Shown here: positions 52,367 to 60,604 of the stretch, piece by piece | Position numbering within the stretch: the stretch's first letter is position 1 | How the letters are laid out: each line of letters starts with the position of its first letter | NCBI RefSeq assembly: GCF_016429255.1 | Contig: NZ_JAELUG010000023.1 | Coordinates: 1 to 64,000 of the forward strand | From: Rhizobium sp. ASV8 | Lineage (GTDB): Bacteria; Pseudomonadota; Alphaproteobacteria; Rhizobiales; Rhizobiaceae | Direction of reading: 5' to 3' | DNA: 64,000 nt | The notes under the pieces: generated by a model | Told to the model about the DNA's origin: nothing | The model's database searches: none | What the model saw: the letters and a program-made list of their open reading frames with translations, nothing else | Translations under genes and position numbers: made by a program

Positions 52367-53595
52367 CCTGCCGCTCTCCCAGACGTGTTCGGTTCAGGTG
52401 CGATCGGCTGCTCGCGCTCGCGTTGCCGCCGCGCCCGCATCACCTCCAGCCGCAAGGCCGTCAGGCCCGCCAGCAGCACCACCATGAACAGCAGCACAGC
52501 AACCGGCTTCAGGGACAGATAGAGCGGCGTTCCGCGCAGCGTCTGATCGATGCGCGCCGTCATGTACCAGGTGCCGGGAATGATCTCACCCCAGGAATAG
52601 GCAAAGGCATTCATGCCGATCCTAGGAAAGCCGATCCCCATGAAGCCGAAGGCGGGCGCCATCAAAAGAGTGCCGATGCTGATGGCATTGGCCATCGGCT
52701 TCAGCAGCAGCGCCAGCAGCGTGCCGATAAGCTGGTTGGCCAGCACGAACAGGATGCCGCAGGTCAGCAGCAGATAGCGGTCGCCGCGCAGCGGCATGCC
52801 CAGAAAGCGGAAGAGAACCCAGTCTGCAATGCCGAGCACCACGAGGAACAGCAGCGTATAGGGGAGGATCTTCCCCGCCATCGCCGGCCACAATCCGCCG
52901 CCGAGGCGCCTCAGGATGCGCAGCCGATGGCTGGTTTCGACATCGAGCCCGACGGCATAGGCCATGGTGGTGACGATGATGACCTGCAGCACGCTCGGCA
53001 AAAGGGCGGCGAGCAGGAAATGCGCATAGTTGAGCGTCGGGTTGAACAGCGGATTGACCTGCACCGGGATCGGCGCCAGCTGCTCTTCGGCCTCGTCGAG
53101 AGGCTGGCCCTGCGAGGTGCGTAACGACAGCCTGATACCGGCGGCGATGGTCTGGACGGCGGCGCTGACGCCGCGCAGCGTCAGATTGCCCGTCGTCATC
53201 GTTTGGGTATTGTAGAAGAAGACGACCTCGGGGCGGCGCCCGGAAAAGACGTCGCGCTCGAGGTTGCGCGGCAGCATCAAAAGCCCGTGGACAGCACCCG
53301 ACAGGATCAGCTGGCGTCCTTCCGAGAGATCGGAGACGTTGCGGGCGACGGCCGCATCCGGCGTGGCGTCGACCGTCCTGATGATCGTCCTTGAAAGATC
53401 GGTGTTGTCGAGATCAAGCACGGCGATCGGCAGCTTCGTGGCAAGGCCGGCGCTGAAGACAGCGGCAAGCACGGCCATGAGCAGCAGCGGCAGCACGGTC
53501 GTTAGGAACAGCAGGAACGGGCGGCGGCGGAAATGATCGAATTCCCGTCTGAAGACTGTCAGGAAACCGGGGCGCAACCGCCCTTTCGCCATCAT
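52363..53595 (-). CDS. ABC-2 type permease, first subunit
   Basis: A 410-residue ABC-2 permease with the same plan as its neighbour: N-terminal helix (FLLFLTTVLPLLLMAVLAAVFSAGLA), periplasmic domain with LPIAVLDLDNTDLSRTIIRTVDA, and C-terminal helices. The start is the first of two adjacent ATGs right after the hlyD-like stop. Confidence 0.85.
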   Translation of the reverse strand: MMAKGRLRPGFLTVFRREFDHFRRRPFLLFLTTVLPLLLMAVLAAVFSAGLATKLPIAVLDLDNTDLSRTIIRTVDATPDAAVARNVSDLSEGRQLILSGAVHGLLMLPRNLERDVFSGRRPEVVFFYNTQTMTTGNLTLRGVSAAVQTIAAGIRLSLRTSQGQPLDEAEEQLAPIPVQVNPLFNPTLNYAHFLLAALLPSVLQVIIVTTMAYAVGLDVETSHRLRILRRLGGGLWPAMAGKILPYTLLFLVVLGIADWVLFRFLGMPLRGDRYLLLTCGILFVLANQLIGTLLALLLKPMANAISIGTLLMAPAFGFMGIGFPRIGMNAFAYSWGEIIPGTWYMTARIDQTLRGTPLYLSLKPVAVLLFMVVLLAGLTALRLEVMRARRQREREQPIAPEPNTSGRAAG

Positions 53596-53596
53596 C

Positions 53597-54577
53597 TCAG
53601 TGCCCTGCCGGCGGCCAGGATGCAATGACGCTCATGCCGGGACGCAGGCCTTGTATTGGCTTTGCAGGCGTTGCCCGCACCTCGAAGGTGCGCAGATCGA
53701 AATCGCCGGTCGCCCGCGTCGCTCGCCAGGTGGCATATTGCCCCTGGGCATTGATCATGGTCACCTTCACTGGGATCCTGTCCTCGCCGAGCGCGGGCAC
53801 GGTGACGTCGAAACCGTCGCCGACCTTCAGGCCCCTCAGCAGATCCTCGCGCAGATTGAAGGTGAACCATGGATTCTGCAGGTCGATCAGCGAGAAGATC
53901 GGGGCGCCTGCGGAAAAGTTCTCGCCGAGCTCTGCGACGCGCGTCGTCACCTGGCCGGAAATCGGCGCGATGATGGTCAGCTCATGGACGTTGGTCTGCT
54001 GCTGGCCAAGCGAGGCCTTCGCCTGCTCGACCTGCGCTGCGGCGAGAGCCTTCTCCTCCTTGCTCGCACCGGCGACGGCCAGCTGCAGATTGGCCTCGGC
54101 CGACTCGCGCTTGCGGATGGCGGCTTCGAGGTTGCGGGCCGTTTCGTCGACGCGCGCCTGCGTCGATGCGCCCGTTGTGATCAGCCTGCCCTGGCGGCCG
54201 GCATCCTCCTGATAGAGTTTTACGTCGGCGTCCGCCGCGGCCAGTTCGGCCTGGCGTGCCGCGATCGTCTCCGGCCGGGTGCTGTTGACCCTGACGAGAT
54301 CGGCCTCGGCGACCGACAGCGCCGCCTCGGACATGTGAAGGGCGGCGGTCAGCTGCGGGCTTTCGAGCTCGGCGATCACAGCGCCGCGCTCAACATTGTC
54401 GCCGACGTCCGCGTTGAGCTTGGTGACACGCCCCGAAACCCGAGGGCTGATATCGACCCGATTGGCCGACACCTCACCCTGGACGATCAATGGCGGCGGC
54501 TTCGTCGCAAACCATAGCAGAACACCCAATGCCGCCACGATCACAATGCCAATCACAACACGAAGCGTTCGCAACAT
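53597..54577 (-). CDS. HlyD/EmrA-family membrane fusion protein
   Basis: A 326-residue periplasmic adaptor: N-terminal membrane anchor (VVIGIVIVAALGVLLWFAT), first lipoyl half RVSGRVTKLNADVGDNVERGAVIAELES, an alpha-helical hairpin of about 100 residues rich in Ala, Glu and Gln, then the second half VHELTIIAPISGQVTTRVAELGENFSAGAPIFSL. It would link the inner-membrane permeases to an outer-membrane channel. Confidence 0.9.
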   Translation of the reverse strand: MLRTLRVVIGIVIVAALGVLLWFATKPPPLIVQGEVSANRVDISPRVSGRVTKLNADVGDNVERGAVIAELESPQLTAALHMSEAALSVAEADLVRVNSTRPETIAARQAELAAADADVKLYQEDAGRQGRLITTGASTQARVDETARNLEAAIRKRESAEANLQLAVAGASKEEKALAAAQVEQAKASLGQQQTNVHELTIIAPISGQVTTRVAELGENFSAGAPIFSLIDLQNPWFTFNLREDLLRGLKVGDGFDVTVPALGEDRIPVKVTMINAQGQYATWRATRATGDFDLRTFEVRATPAKPIQGLRPGMSVIASWPPAGH

Positions 54578-55209
54578 ACAGCCCTCTCCATATCAAACTC
54601 TCGAGGCTCAAACCCCGACAACTCAAGCCCCGAACGCTCACACAAAAACAATGCGAGGCTAAAAAGATGCGCCACCACGCCCCTCGACCTCATCGTCGCC
54701 AGTTCGACCGACTGTCCCTGAGTCTGCGATCGCTACACTGCCATGCGAACTGTAGCAGAGGAAACTAATAAAAGCACTGACCGCAGGTCGATCGGAGGCG
54801 TCCTCGATTTCTCCGCGATCCCGCCGCATACCGTCAGACATGGATGGTGGTTTGCGGTAGTTTAATTGTACCCGAAGTGCTTGACCGTCCAGCCTGAAGC
54901 TCCAGATAGGCATGGTGGATGACACGCGTCCACCGGTACAATCCATCCGGATTTGCCAATCCTTCGATCGTCTTTGCGAGCGCCTTGTTTCTCCTATGCG
55001 TTGCATCTCACGAAAATCCCTGACCTTTGGGGTCGACTTGAAGGTGACCTCATCGCAATGATCCACAATTCGTGTGACGCAACCGCGTTTTCCACAGGCG
55101 GCAGGCTTGATAAACCATCCCGCAGAGATTGCTTGGTATTTCACTCCGACCTCGGCTATGGCCAGGCCGGGCTATTCGAAATGGCTCCGCACGAGGATCG
55201 GGTACGTTG
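54578..55209. other. intergenic region, nothing recognised
   Basis: About 630 bases between divergent genes. It must hold the promoters of the HlyD-ABC-2 operon and of the diguanylate cyclase gene. A 161-codon minus-strand frame at 54659-55144 has irregular composition and no recognisable motif, so it is not called. No TetR-type regulator is encoded here. Confidence 0.4.
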
Positions 55210-56304
55210 ATGGAAATTCAAGCGCATTTGCCATCCCTGGTGCGTGTTCTGGGGCAGGTGGCGATCATCGTCTATGCCTATTCTTGGGTCACCCGGACCA
55301 TCGAGCGCGGCATTCTGAAATCTGTCGCCGTCGGACTGCTCTTCGGTCTTGGCGGTATTCTGTCGATGGGCGATCCCATTCGATTCATGCCCGGCGTCAT
55401 TCAGGACGGACGTTCGATCCTGCTCGTTCTCACCCCGATCTATGGCGGCATCGTCGGCACCGTTGTTGCGGCGTTCATGATGGCCGTGTTTCGCTATCTG
55501 GTTGGCGGCCTGGGTGCCGTGAGTGGGGTTGCCGGCATTTTGATCGTGGCGACAGCAGGATATGTTTTGACACTCTTGCCGCGACAGTTGACCGGCACCG
55601 GATGGAGACGCTCGGCTCTGTTCGGCCTTGCGACGACGACATCTCTTGTCGTACTCGTTTTCCTGCCATGGTCGGTCGCGCGAGAACTTCTGATCTCGGC
55701 GACGCTGCCGGTGACGATCGTCAACATCCTCGGCGTCATGTTGCTGGCGGACCTGCTTGAGAAGGAAAGCTATCGCATCGGTATTCAGCGCGCTCTCGAA
55801 AACGAAGCCACGCTCGATCCTCTGACGCAGCTGCCGAACCGTCGTGTCCTGCAGCGGGAAGGTGATCGCTGCAGCAAGGAAGCCGGGATGCGGCGGGTTC
55901 CCTTTTCGATCATCATGCTCGACATCGATCATTTTAAGAAAATCAACGACAATTGGGGCCACACCTTCGGCGATACGGTCCTGGCACGGGTTGCGGACGT
56001 GATCCGTCGGACGGTGCGCAAGACCGACATAGCCGCCCGCTATGGCGGCGAGGAAATCGTCGTGCTGTTGCCGAATACGGACATGCGGGCCGCTGGCATT
56101 GTTGCCGAGAAGATCCGCAACGATATCGAGACAACGGTCCTGATGTTCGGGCAGGAGACTGTCCATGTCACGGCCAGCATCGGCATCGCCTGCTCGTTCG
56201 AGCCATCGACGGATTTCAAGTATGTTCTCGAAGCCGCCGACAAAGCGCTTTACCGCGCAAAGGCGGGCGGAAGAAACCGCGTCGAACTCGCGGAAACCGC
56301 ATAG
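55210..56304 (+). CDS. membrane diguanylate cyclase (5TMR-LYT + GGDEF)
   Basis: A 364-residue inner-membrane signalling enzyme. Residues about 8-180 form five to six helices of the 5TMR-LYT sensor type (ILSMGDPIRFMPGVIQDGRSILLVLTPIYGGIVG). The GGDEF domain starts near LDPLTQLPNRRVLQ. The active site is GGEEI (279-283), with Ile in place of the usual Phe, and an inhibitory I-site RKTD lies at 270-273. It should make cyclic di-GMP if the variant is active. ATG 55210 fits the hydrophobic start. Confidence 0.9.
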   Translation: MEIQAHLPSLVRVLGQVAIIVYAYSWVTRTIERGILKSVAVGLLFGLGGILSMGDPIRFMPGVIQDGRSILLVLTPIYGGIVGTVVAAFMMAVFRYLVGGLGAVSGVAGILIVATAGYVLTLLPRQLTGTGWRRSALFGLATTTSLVVLVFLPWSVARELLISATLPVTIVNILGVMLLADLLEKESYRIGIQRALENEATLDPLTQLPNRRVLQREGDRCSKEAGMRRVPFSIIMLDIDHFKKINDNWGHTFGDTVLARVADVIRRTVRKTDIAARYGGEEIVVLLPNTDMRAAGIVAEKIRNDIETTVLMFGQETVHVTASIGIACSFEPSTDFKYVLEAADKALYRAKAGGRNRVELAETA

Positions 56305-56424
56305 CGACTTGTAGCTCGGCGCCCTTCGCGGACGTTCCGCCAACTCCGCCGTGTCGCGTTCGCATCCTTGTTTCTACCGCTGTCTTCTTGACGGAACTGA
56401 TCGCCCGGCTTAACTGGACGCGAC

Positions 56425-56660
56425 GGTTCCCCAAGGAAGACTCCGCGGGGATTAATAGGGAACACGGTGAGGACGACCCAAAAGGGACCTAGACCGTGGC
56501 TGCCCCCGCAACTGTAAGCGGATTGCCGATCATCCGGGTGTGAACAGCGTTCCGTTCATCTCCGAAGGCTTGAGGCCGTGCCACTGCGACCACAATCGCG
56601 GGAAGGCAGATGATCGTCAGATATCCGCGAGCCAGGAGACCTGCCGTCGATCACGATCCA
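56425..56660 (+). promoter_or_regulatory. cobalamin (B12) riboswitch
   Basis: The classic B12 riboswitch elements occur in order: AATAGGGAAC (56454-56463), CTGCCCCCGCAACTGTAAGC (about 56500-56519), GCCACTG (56580-56586), GGGAAGGC (56600-56607) and the B12 box AGCCAGGAGACCTGCC (56630-56645). It lies upstream of the BtuFCD-type genes and would switch them off when cobalamin is plentiful. The outer ends are approximate. Confidence 0.93.
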
Positions 56661-56695
56661 ATCAACCGGGCGGGGATGCTCGGAAAGGACAGAGA

Positions 56696-56776
56696 ATGAT
56701 TGACCTGAGCCTTCGACATTATCGGGCGTTTTTCGACCTTGATTGGGATCTCTTTAACCGGCTGCGGTCTGCCTGA
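56696..56776 (+). CDS. possible 26-residue leader peptide
   Basis: A 26-codon ORF between the riboswitch and the binding-protein gene. AAAGGA lies 6 bases before its ATG, a better ribosome-binding site than that of btuF itself. The peptide is rich in Leu, Asp, Phe and Arg. It may couple translation to riboswitch state or be a chance ORF. Confidence 0.35.
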   Translation: MIDLSLRHYRAFFDLDWDLFNRLRSA

Positions 56777-56825
56777 GCGCGATTGCGCTGACGCCGCCAG
56801 ATTTCCATTCCGATCGAGACCTTTC

Positions 56826-57842
56826 ATGCGCCATTTTTTGACGACCATAACATTTGCACTTGGGCTTACCGGGTTTGCCGCTTCCGGCTTTGCTGCAACC
56901 CAGTATCCGCTCACCATCAACAATTGTGGCCAGCAGGTCACCTTCCAGAAGGCGCCCGCCAAGATTGTATCCATTGGCCAGGGCATGACCGAGATCCTGT
57001 TCTCGCTCGGCCTTGCCGACAAGATCGCTGGAACCGCGGTATGGGTCGGTCCGGTGCTGCCGCAGTATGCCGAGGCCAATAGCAAGATCGCCCGGCTTGC
57101 CGACAATGACCCAAGCTTCGAATCCGTTGTCGGCAAGGAGCCGGATCTTGTGGCTGCCGAGTTCGAATGGCATGTCGGCACGCAGGGCTCCGTCGGCAAG
57201 CGGGACCAATTCTCCAAGCTCGACATCAACACTTATGTTGCGCCAACCGATTGTGTCGCCAAGGTCAATACCGATGGCGGTGACGGTGTACGCAAGGAGC
57301 TGTTTACGATGGATCTCGTCTATCAGGAGATCAACGAACTCGCGCAGATCTTCGACGTCAAGGATCGCGGCGACGCCCTGGTCGCCGATCTGAAGAAGCG
57401 CGAGGCGGATGCTGTCGCATCGATCGCCGGCGCAAAGGCTAAGGATCTTCCGATCGTGTTCTGGTTCTCCAGCAAGGAAGTCAGCGGCGATGCCTATATC
57501 GCCGGCAAGAACAGCGCTCCGGCCTATATCCTGAAAACGCTCGGGGCGAAGAATGTCGTGACGACGGAAGAGGAATGGCCGCTGGTCGGGTGGGAAACCA
57601 TCGCACAGGCCAACCCTGCGGTGATCGTCATCGCGACGATGGATCGCCGCCGCTACGCGGCTGACGATCCGAAGGTCAAGCTCGCCTTCCTCGAGAAAGA
57701 CCCGGTCACTAGCCAGCTCGACGCCGTCAAGAACAAGCACTTCGTGATGATGGACGCGCAATCGATGAACCCGACCATCCGGACCATCGACGGCATTGAG
57801 ATATTGGCCAAGGGCATCAAGTCCTTTGGTCTGGCGCAGTAA
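56826..57842 (+). CDS. cobalamin-type ABC binding protein (BtuF/FecB-like)
   Basis: A 338-residue periplasmic binding protein with a signal peptide to about residue 25 (GFAASGFAATQ). Domain features include FQKAPAKIVSIGQGMTEILFSLGLADKIAGTAVWVG and ILKTLGAKNVVTTEEEWPLVGWETIAQANPAVIVIATMDRRRY. The ATG at 56826 begins the signal peptide, but its ribosome-binding site is weak. The riboswitch upstream argues for cobalamin or a precursor such as cobinamide as ligand. Confidence 0.88.
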   Translation: MRHFLTTITFALGLTGFAASGFAATQYPLTINNCGQQVTFQKAPAKIVSIGQGMTEILFSLGLADKIAGTAVWVGPVLPQYAEANSKIARLADNDPSFESVVGKEPDLVAAEFEWHVGTQGSVGKRDQFSKLDINTYVAPTDCVAKVNTDGGDGVRKELFTMDLVYQEINELAQIFDVKDRGDALVADLKKREADAVASIAGAKAKDLPIVFWFSSKEVSGDAYIAGKNSAPAYILKTLGAKNVVTTEEEWPLVGWETIAQANPAVIVIATMDRRRYAADDPKVKLAFLEKDPVTSQLDAVKNKHFVMMDAQSMNPTIRTIDGIEILAKGIKSFGLAQ

Positions 57843-57844
57843 AT

Positions 57845-58882
57845 ATGCGTCTGATCGCAGAGCGGCGAGACCGGTGGGCGCTATTGGCGCTCACCACGGC
57901 TGCATTCCTCCTGTTGGCCTTCATGATCAGCCTTGCGGTCTCGATCGGCGAGATTTCCATCCCGCTGTCGACGACGGCAAAGGCCGTGTCGAACCGGCTG
58001 TTCGGAACGGATTTCGAGCTTAGCCGGATACATCAGGGCATCGTCTGGGACTATCGCCTAAGCCGCGCGCTCGTCGCGGCAAGCGCCGGGGCATCGTTGG
58101 CGCTGAGCGGCGTGATACTACAGGCCTTGCTGCGCAATCCGCTCGCAGAACCCTATGTTCTCGGCATTTCCGCCGGCGCCTCCACGGGCGCGGTTTGCAT
58201 CATGATCCTCGGGCTCGGCTACGGGGTTCTGGGGCTTTCCAGCGGCGCCTTCATCGGCGCGGTTGCCGCCTTCCTGTTCGTCGGCCTGCTCGCAGCCGGT
58301 GTCGGTGGAACAAGTGAGCGCATCATCCTGTGTGGTGTCGCCGGTTCGCAGCTTTTCAATGCACTGACCTCCTATATCGTGACCACGTCGGCGAATGCCG
58401 AGCAGGCAAGGGGCGTCATGTTCTGGCTTCTCGGCTCGATGAGCGGCGTGCGCTGGCCGGATGTCTATCTCTCTGGGCCGATCGCCATTATCGGCTTCGT
58501 GGTCTGCATGGCGCATGTCCGCGTGCTCGACGCTTTCGTTTTCGGAACCGACGCGGCGGCTTCGCTCGGCATCGCCGTGCGCCGCGCACAGATCGTGCTT
58601 CTGGGAACGACGGCTTTCATGACGGCGGCGGTTGTCAGCATCGTCGGCTCGATCGGCTTTGTCGGGCTCGTCATTCCGCATGCAGCCCGTTTCATGGTCG
58701 GCCCCAATCATGACCGGCTATTGCCAGCGTCCGCGCTCGGCGGCGCGATCTTCATGGTTGCTGCCGATATTGTTTCCCGGATCATCATTCCCCAGCAGAT
58801 CCTGCCGATTGGCGTCGTGACTGCTTTGTTCGGCGCTCCCGCCTTCGCCATCATTCTTTATCGCGCCCGGAGGACGGCATGA
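57845..58882 (+). CDS. FecCD/BtuC-family ABC permease
   Basis: A 345-residue permease with about ten helices and family blocks WDYRLSRALVAASAGASLALSGVILQALLRNPLAEPYVLGISAGASTGA and IVGSIGFVGLVIPHAARFM. It starts 2 bases after the binding-protein stop and overlaps the ATPase gene by 4 bases. The single permease gene implies a homodimer, as in BtuC2D2. Confidence 0.92.
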   Translation: MRLIAERRDRWALLALTTAAFLLLAFMISLAVSIGEISIPLSTTAKAVSNRLFGTDFELSRIHQGIVWDYRLSRALVAASAGASLALSGVILQALLRNPLAEPYVLGISAGASTGAVCIMILGLGYGVLGLSSGAFIGAVAAFLFVGLLAAGVGGTSERIILCGVAGSQLFNALTSYIVTTSANAEQARGVMFWLLGSMSGVRWPDVYLSGPIAIIGFVVCMAHVRVLDAFVFGTDAAASLGIAVRRAQIVLLGTTAFMTAAVVSIVGSIGFVGLVIPHAARFMVGPNHDRLLPASALGGAIFMVAADIVSRIIIPQQILPIGVVTALFGAPAFAIILYRARRTA

Positions 58883-59643
58883 GTATCGCGGTCGACAACG
58901 TCACCTTCGCCGCCGGCAATACGCTCATTGTCAATGGCATCAGCCTCGCGGTGGAAAAGGGCAAGGTGCTCGGCCTGCTCGGGCCGAACGGTTCCGGCAA
59001 GTCCAGCCTATTGCGGTTGATCTGCCGGCTGCGAAAAGTGAAGAGTGGCGTCATCCGGCTCGGTGGTGACGACATCGCCTCAATTTCCCGCGGCGATATC
59101 GCCCGCCGCATCGCGTTGGTGGAGCAGCAGGCGAACACGGATATGCAGGTGACGGTTATCGATGTTGTCCGTCTTGGCCGTACACCACACCGCGGGCCGC
59201 TTTCCTCATGGGGCGCCCTGGATGACGCAGCGGTCCTCGCCGCGCTGGCCCGTGTCGGCATGCAGGATCGGGCGGGCCAGCTATGGCAGACATTGTCCGG
59301 CGGCGAGCGTCAGCGTGTTCATATCGCCAGAGCACTTGCGCAGACCCCCAGCGAATTGCTGCTCGACGAGCCGACAAACCACCTGGATATCCAACACCAG
59401 CTTGAGATACTGGGCCTGATTTCGAAGCTTGACGTCACGTCGGTCGTCGCACTGCATGATCTCAATCTGGCGGCGATGTTCTGCGATAGCCTGGCGGTCT
59501 TGCAGGAAGGGCAAGTCGTTGCCGCCGGCTCGCCGGAAGAGGTGCTGACACAGGAGCTGATCGAGCGGGTTTTTGGCGTGCGTGCGCATGTCCAGAAGTC
59601 GTCGGTTCATGGCCGCTGCAACATTCAATATATGGCAGGCTGA
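58879..59643 (+). CDS. ABC transporter ATP-binding protein (BtuD/FecE type)
   Basis: A 254-residue ATPase with Walker A GPNGSGKSS (about residues 35-43), Q-loop IALVEQQANTDMQVTVIDVVRLGRTPH, signature LSGGERQRVHIARALAQ, Walker B ELLLDEPTNHLD and the switch His in VVALHDLNLA. It drives the riboswitch-controlled importer. The methyltransferase gene starts 4 bases downstream. Confidence 0.92.
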   Translation: MSIAVDNVTFAAGNTLIVNGISLAVEKGKVLGLLGPNGSGKSSLLRLICRLRKVKSGVIRLGGDDIASISRGDIARRIALVEQQANTDMQVTVIDVVRLGRTPHRGPLSSWGALDDAAVLAALARVGMQDRAGQLWQTLSGGERQRVHIARALAQTPSELLLDEPTNHLDIQHQLEILGLISKLDVTSVVALHDLNLAAMFCDSLAVLQEGQVVAAGSPEEVLTQELIERVFGVRAHVQKSSVHGRCNIQYMAG

Positions 59644-59647
59644 CCTC

Positions 59648-60475
59648 ATGGACGGCGCAAATTTCGATCTCAAGGAAGAAATTCGCGATTATTGGTCGAA
59701 ACGATCGGAGACTTTCGACCTTGCCTTCGGTCACAAGATCGCTCCCGGTGCTGAAGCTGATGCCTGGCAAAAGCCAATTCGCATGGCTCTCGGCCCGCAG
59801 CCAAAGCAGGTCCTGGAGCTTGCCTGCGGCACAGGCGAGGTAACGCAGCTTATCCACGATCTCGGCCATGACGTGACCGCGTTGGATTTTTCTGAGGCGA
59901 TGCTTGCCGTCGCGCGCAGGAAACATGCGGGCAAGCCGCGCCTTCGTTTCCTGCTGGCCGATGCCGAACACACGATGGAGCCGGATGAGACCTATGACGC
60001 AATCGTTTGTCGCCACCTCGTCTGGACGCTGACGCGGCCGGAAGAGACGCTGAAGGAATGGTTCCGGCTGCTGAGACCCGGCGGACGCCTGGTGATTTTC
60101 GACGGTGATTGGGCGCAGCCGAAACCGAGCGGCCGGATCGCCACGATGCTGATTGCGCTGATCGACCGCATTTGCGGTGTCGACGGAAATTACGACGGCG
60201 CGCTCAGCAGCCGCCATGCGCGTATCATGAAGGCGCTGCCCTTCGGTGACGGCCTGCGCGCAGAGGCGCTTGCGCCGATTTTGGAAGCTGCGGGCTTTGC
60301 GGAGGTTCAATTGCAGTCGCATGCACCCATCGCGAAGGCGCAGCGGAAGAACGCAAATCTGAGAAACAAGCTGCGGACCTTCGTCTATCGCAGGTTCGTC
60401 CTCGTCTGCACCCGCCCTGCACTCCAGAGCGCCGTGCTTCCCTTTGGAAGCACAGAGGTCGCTCTATCTGTTTGA
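59648..60475 (+). CDS. class I SAM-dependent methyltransferase of the B12 operon
   Basis: A 275-residue methyltransferase with motif I VLELACGTGEVTQLIHDLGHDVTALDFSEAML and RLLRPGGRLVIFDGDW. The ATG at 59648 lies 4 bases after the ATPase stop, so it is very probably in the riboswitch-controlled operon. The substrate is unknown; a corrinoid or a B12-related small molecule would fit the context. Confidence 0.82.
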   Translation: MDGANFDLKEEIRDYWSKRSETFDLAFGHKIAPGAEADAWQKPIRMALGPQPKQVLELACGTGEVTQLIHDLGHDVTALDFSEAMLAVARRKHAGKPRLRFLLADAEHTMEPDETYDAIVCRHLVWTLTRPEETLKEWFRLLRPGGRLVIFDGDWAQPKPSGRIATMLIALIDRICGVDGNYDGALSSRHARIMKALPFGDGLRAEALAPILEAAGFAEVQLQSHAPIAKAQRKNANLRNKLRTFVYRRFVLVCTRPALQSAVLPFGSTEVALSV

Positions 60476-60604
60476 ATCTACGCATCAGGCTTTCCGAAAA
60501 TCGATTCCGATTATCGGGCCGACGCTGTAGTCGGCCGCAAAGGCTTCCGGCTTGGGAAAATTCCTGGAGCCGGCTCCCGATATGAAGACTTTGCCGGCGG
60601 CCGC

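Noticed and set aside
54659..55144. 161-codon minus-strand frame upstream of the HlyD gene
   Set aside because: No recognisable domain and no suitable start signal. A TetR-type regulator was expected here, but no helix-turn-helix pattern is seen.
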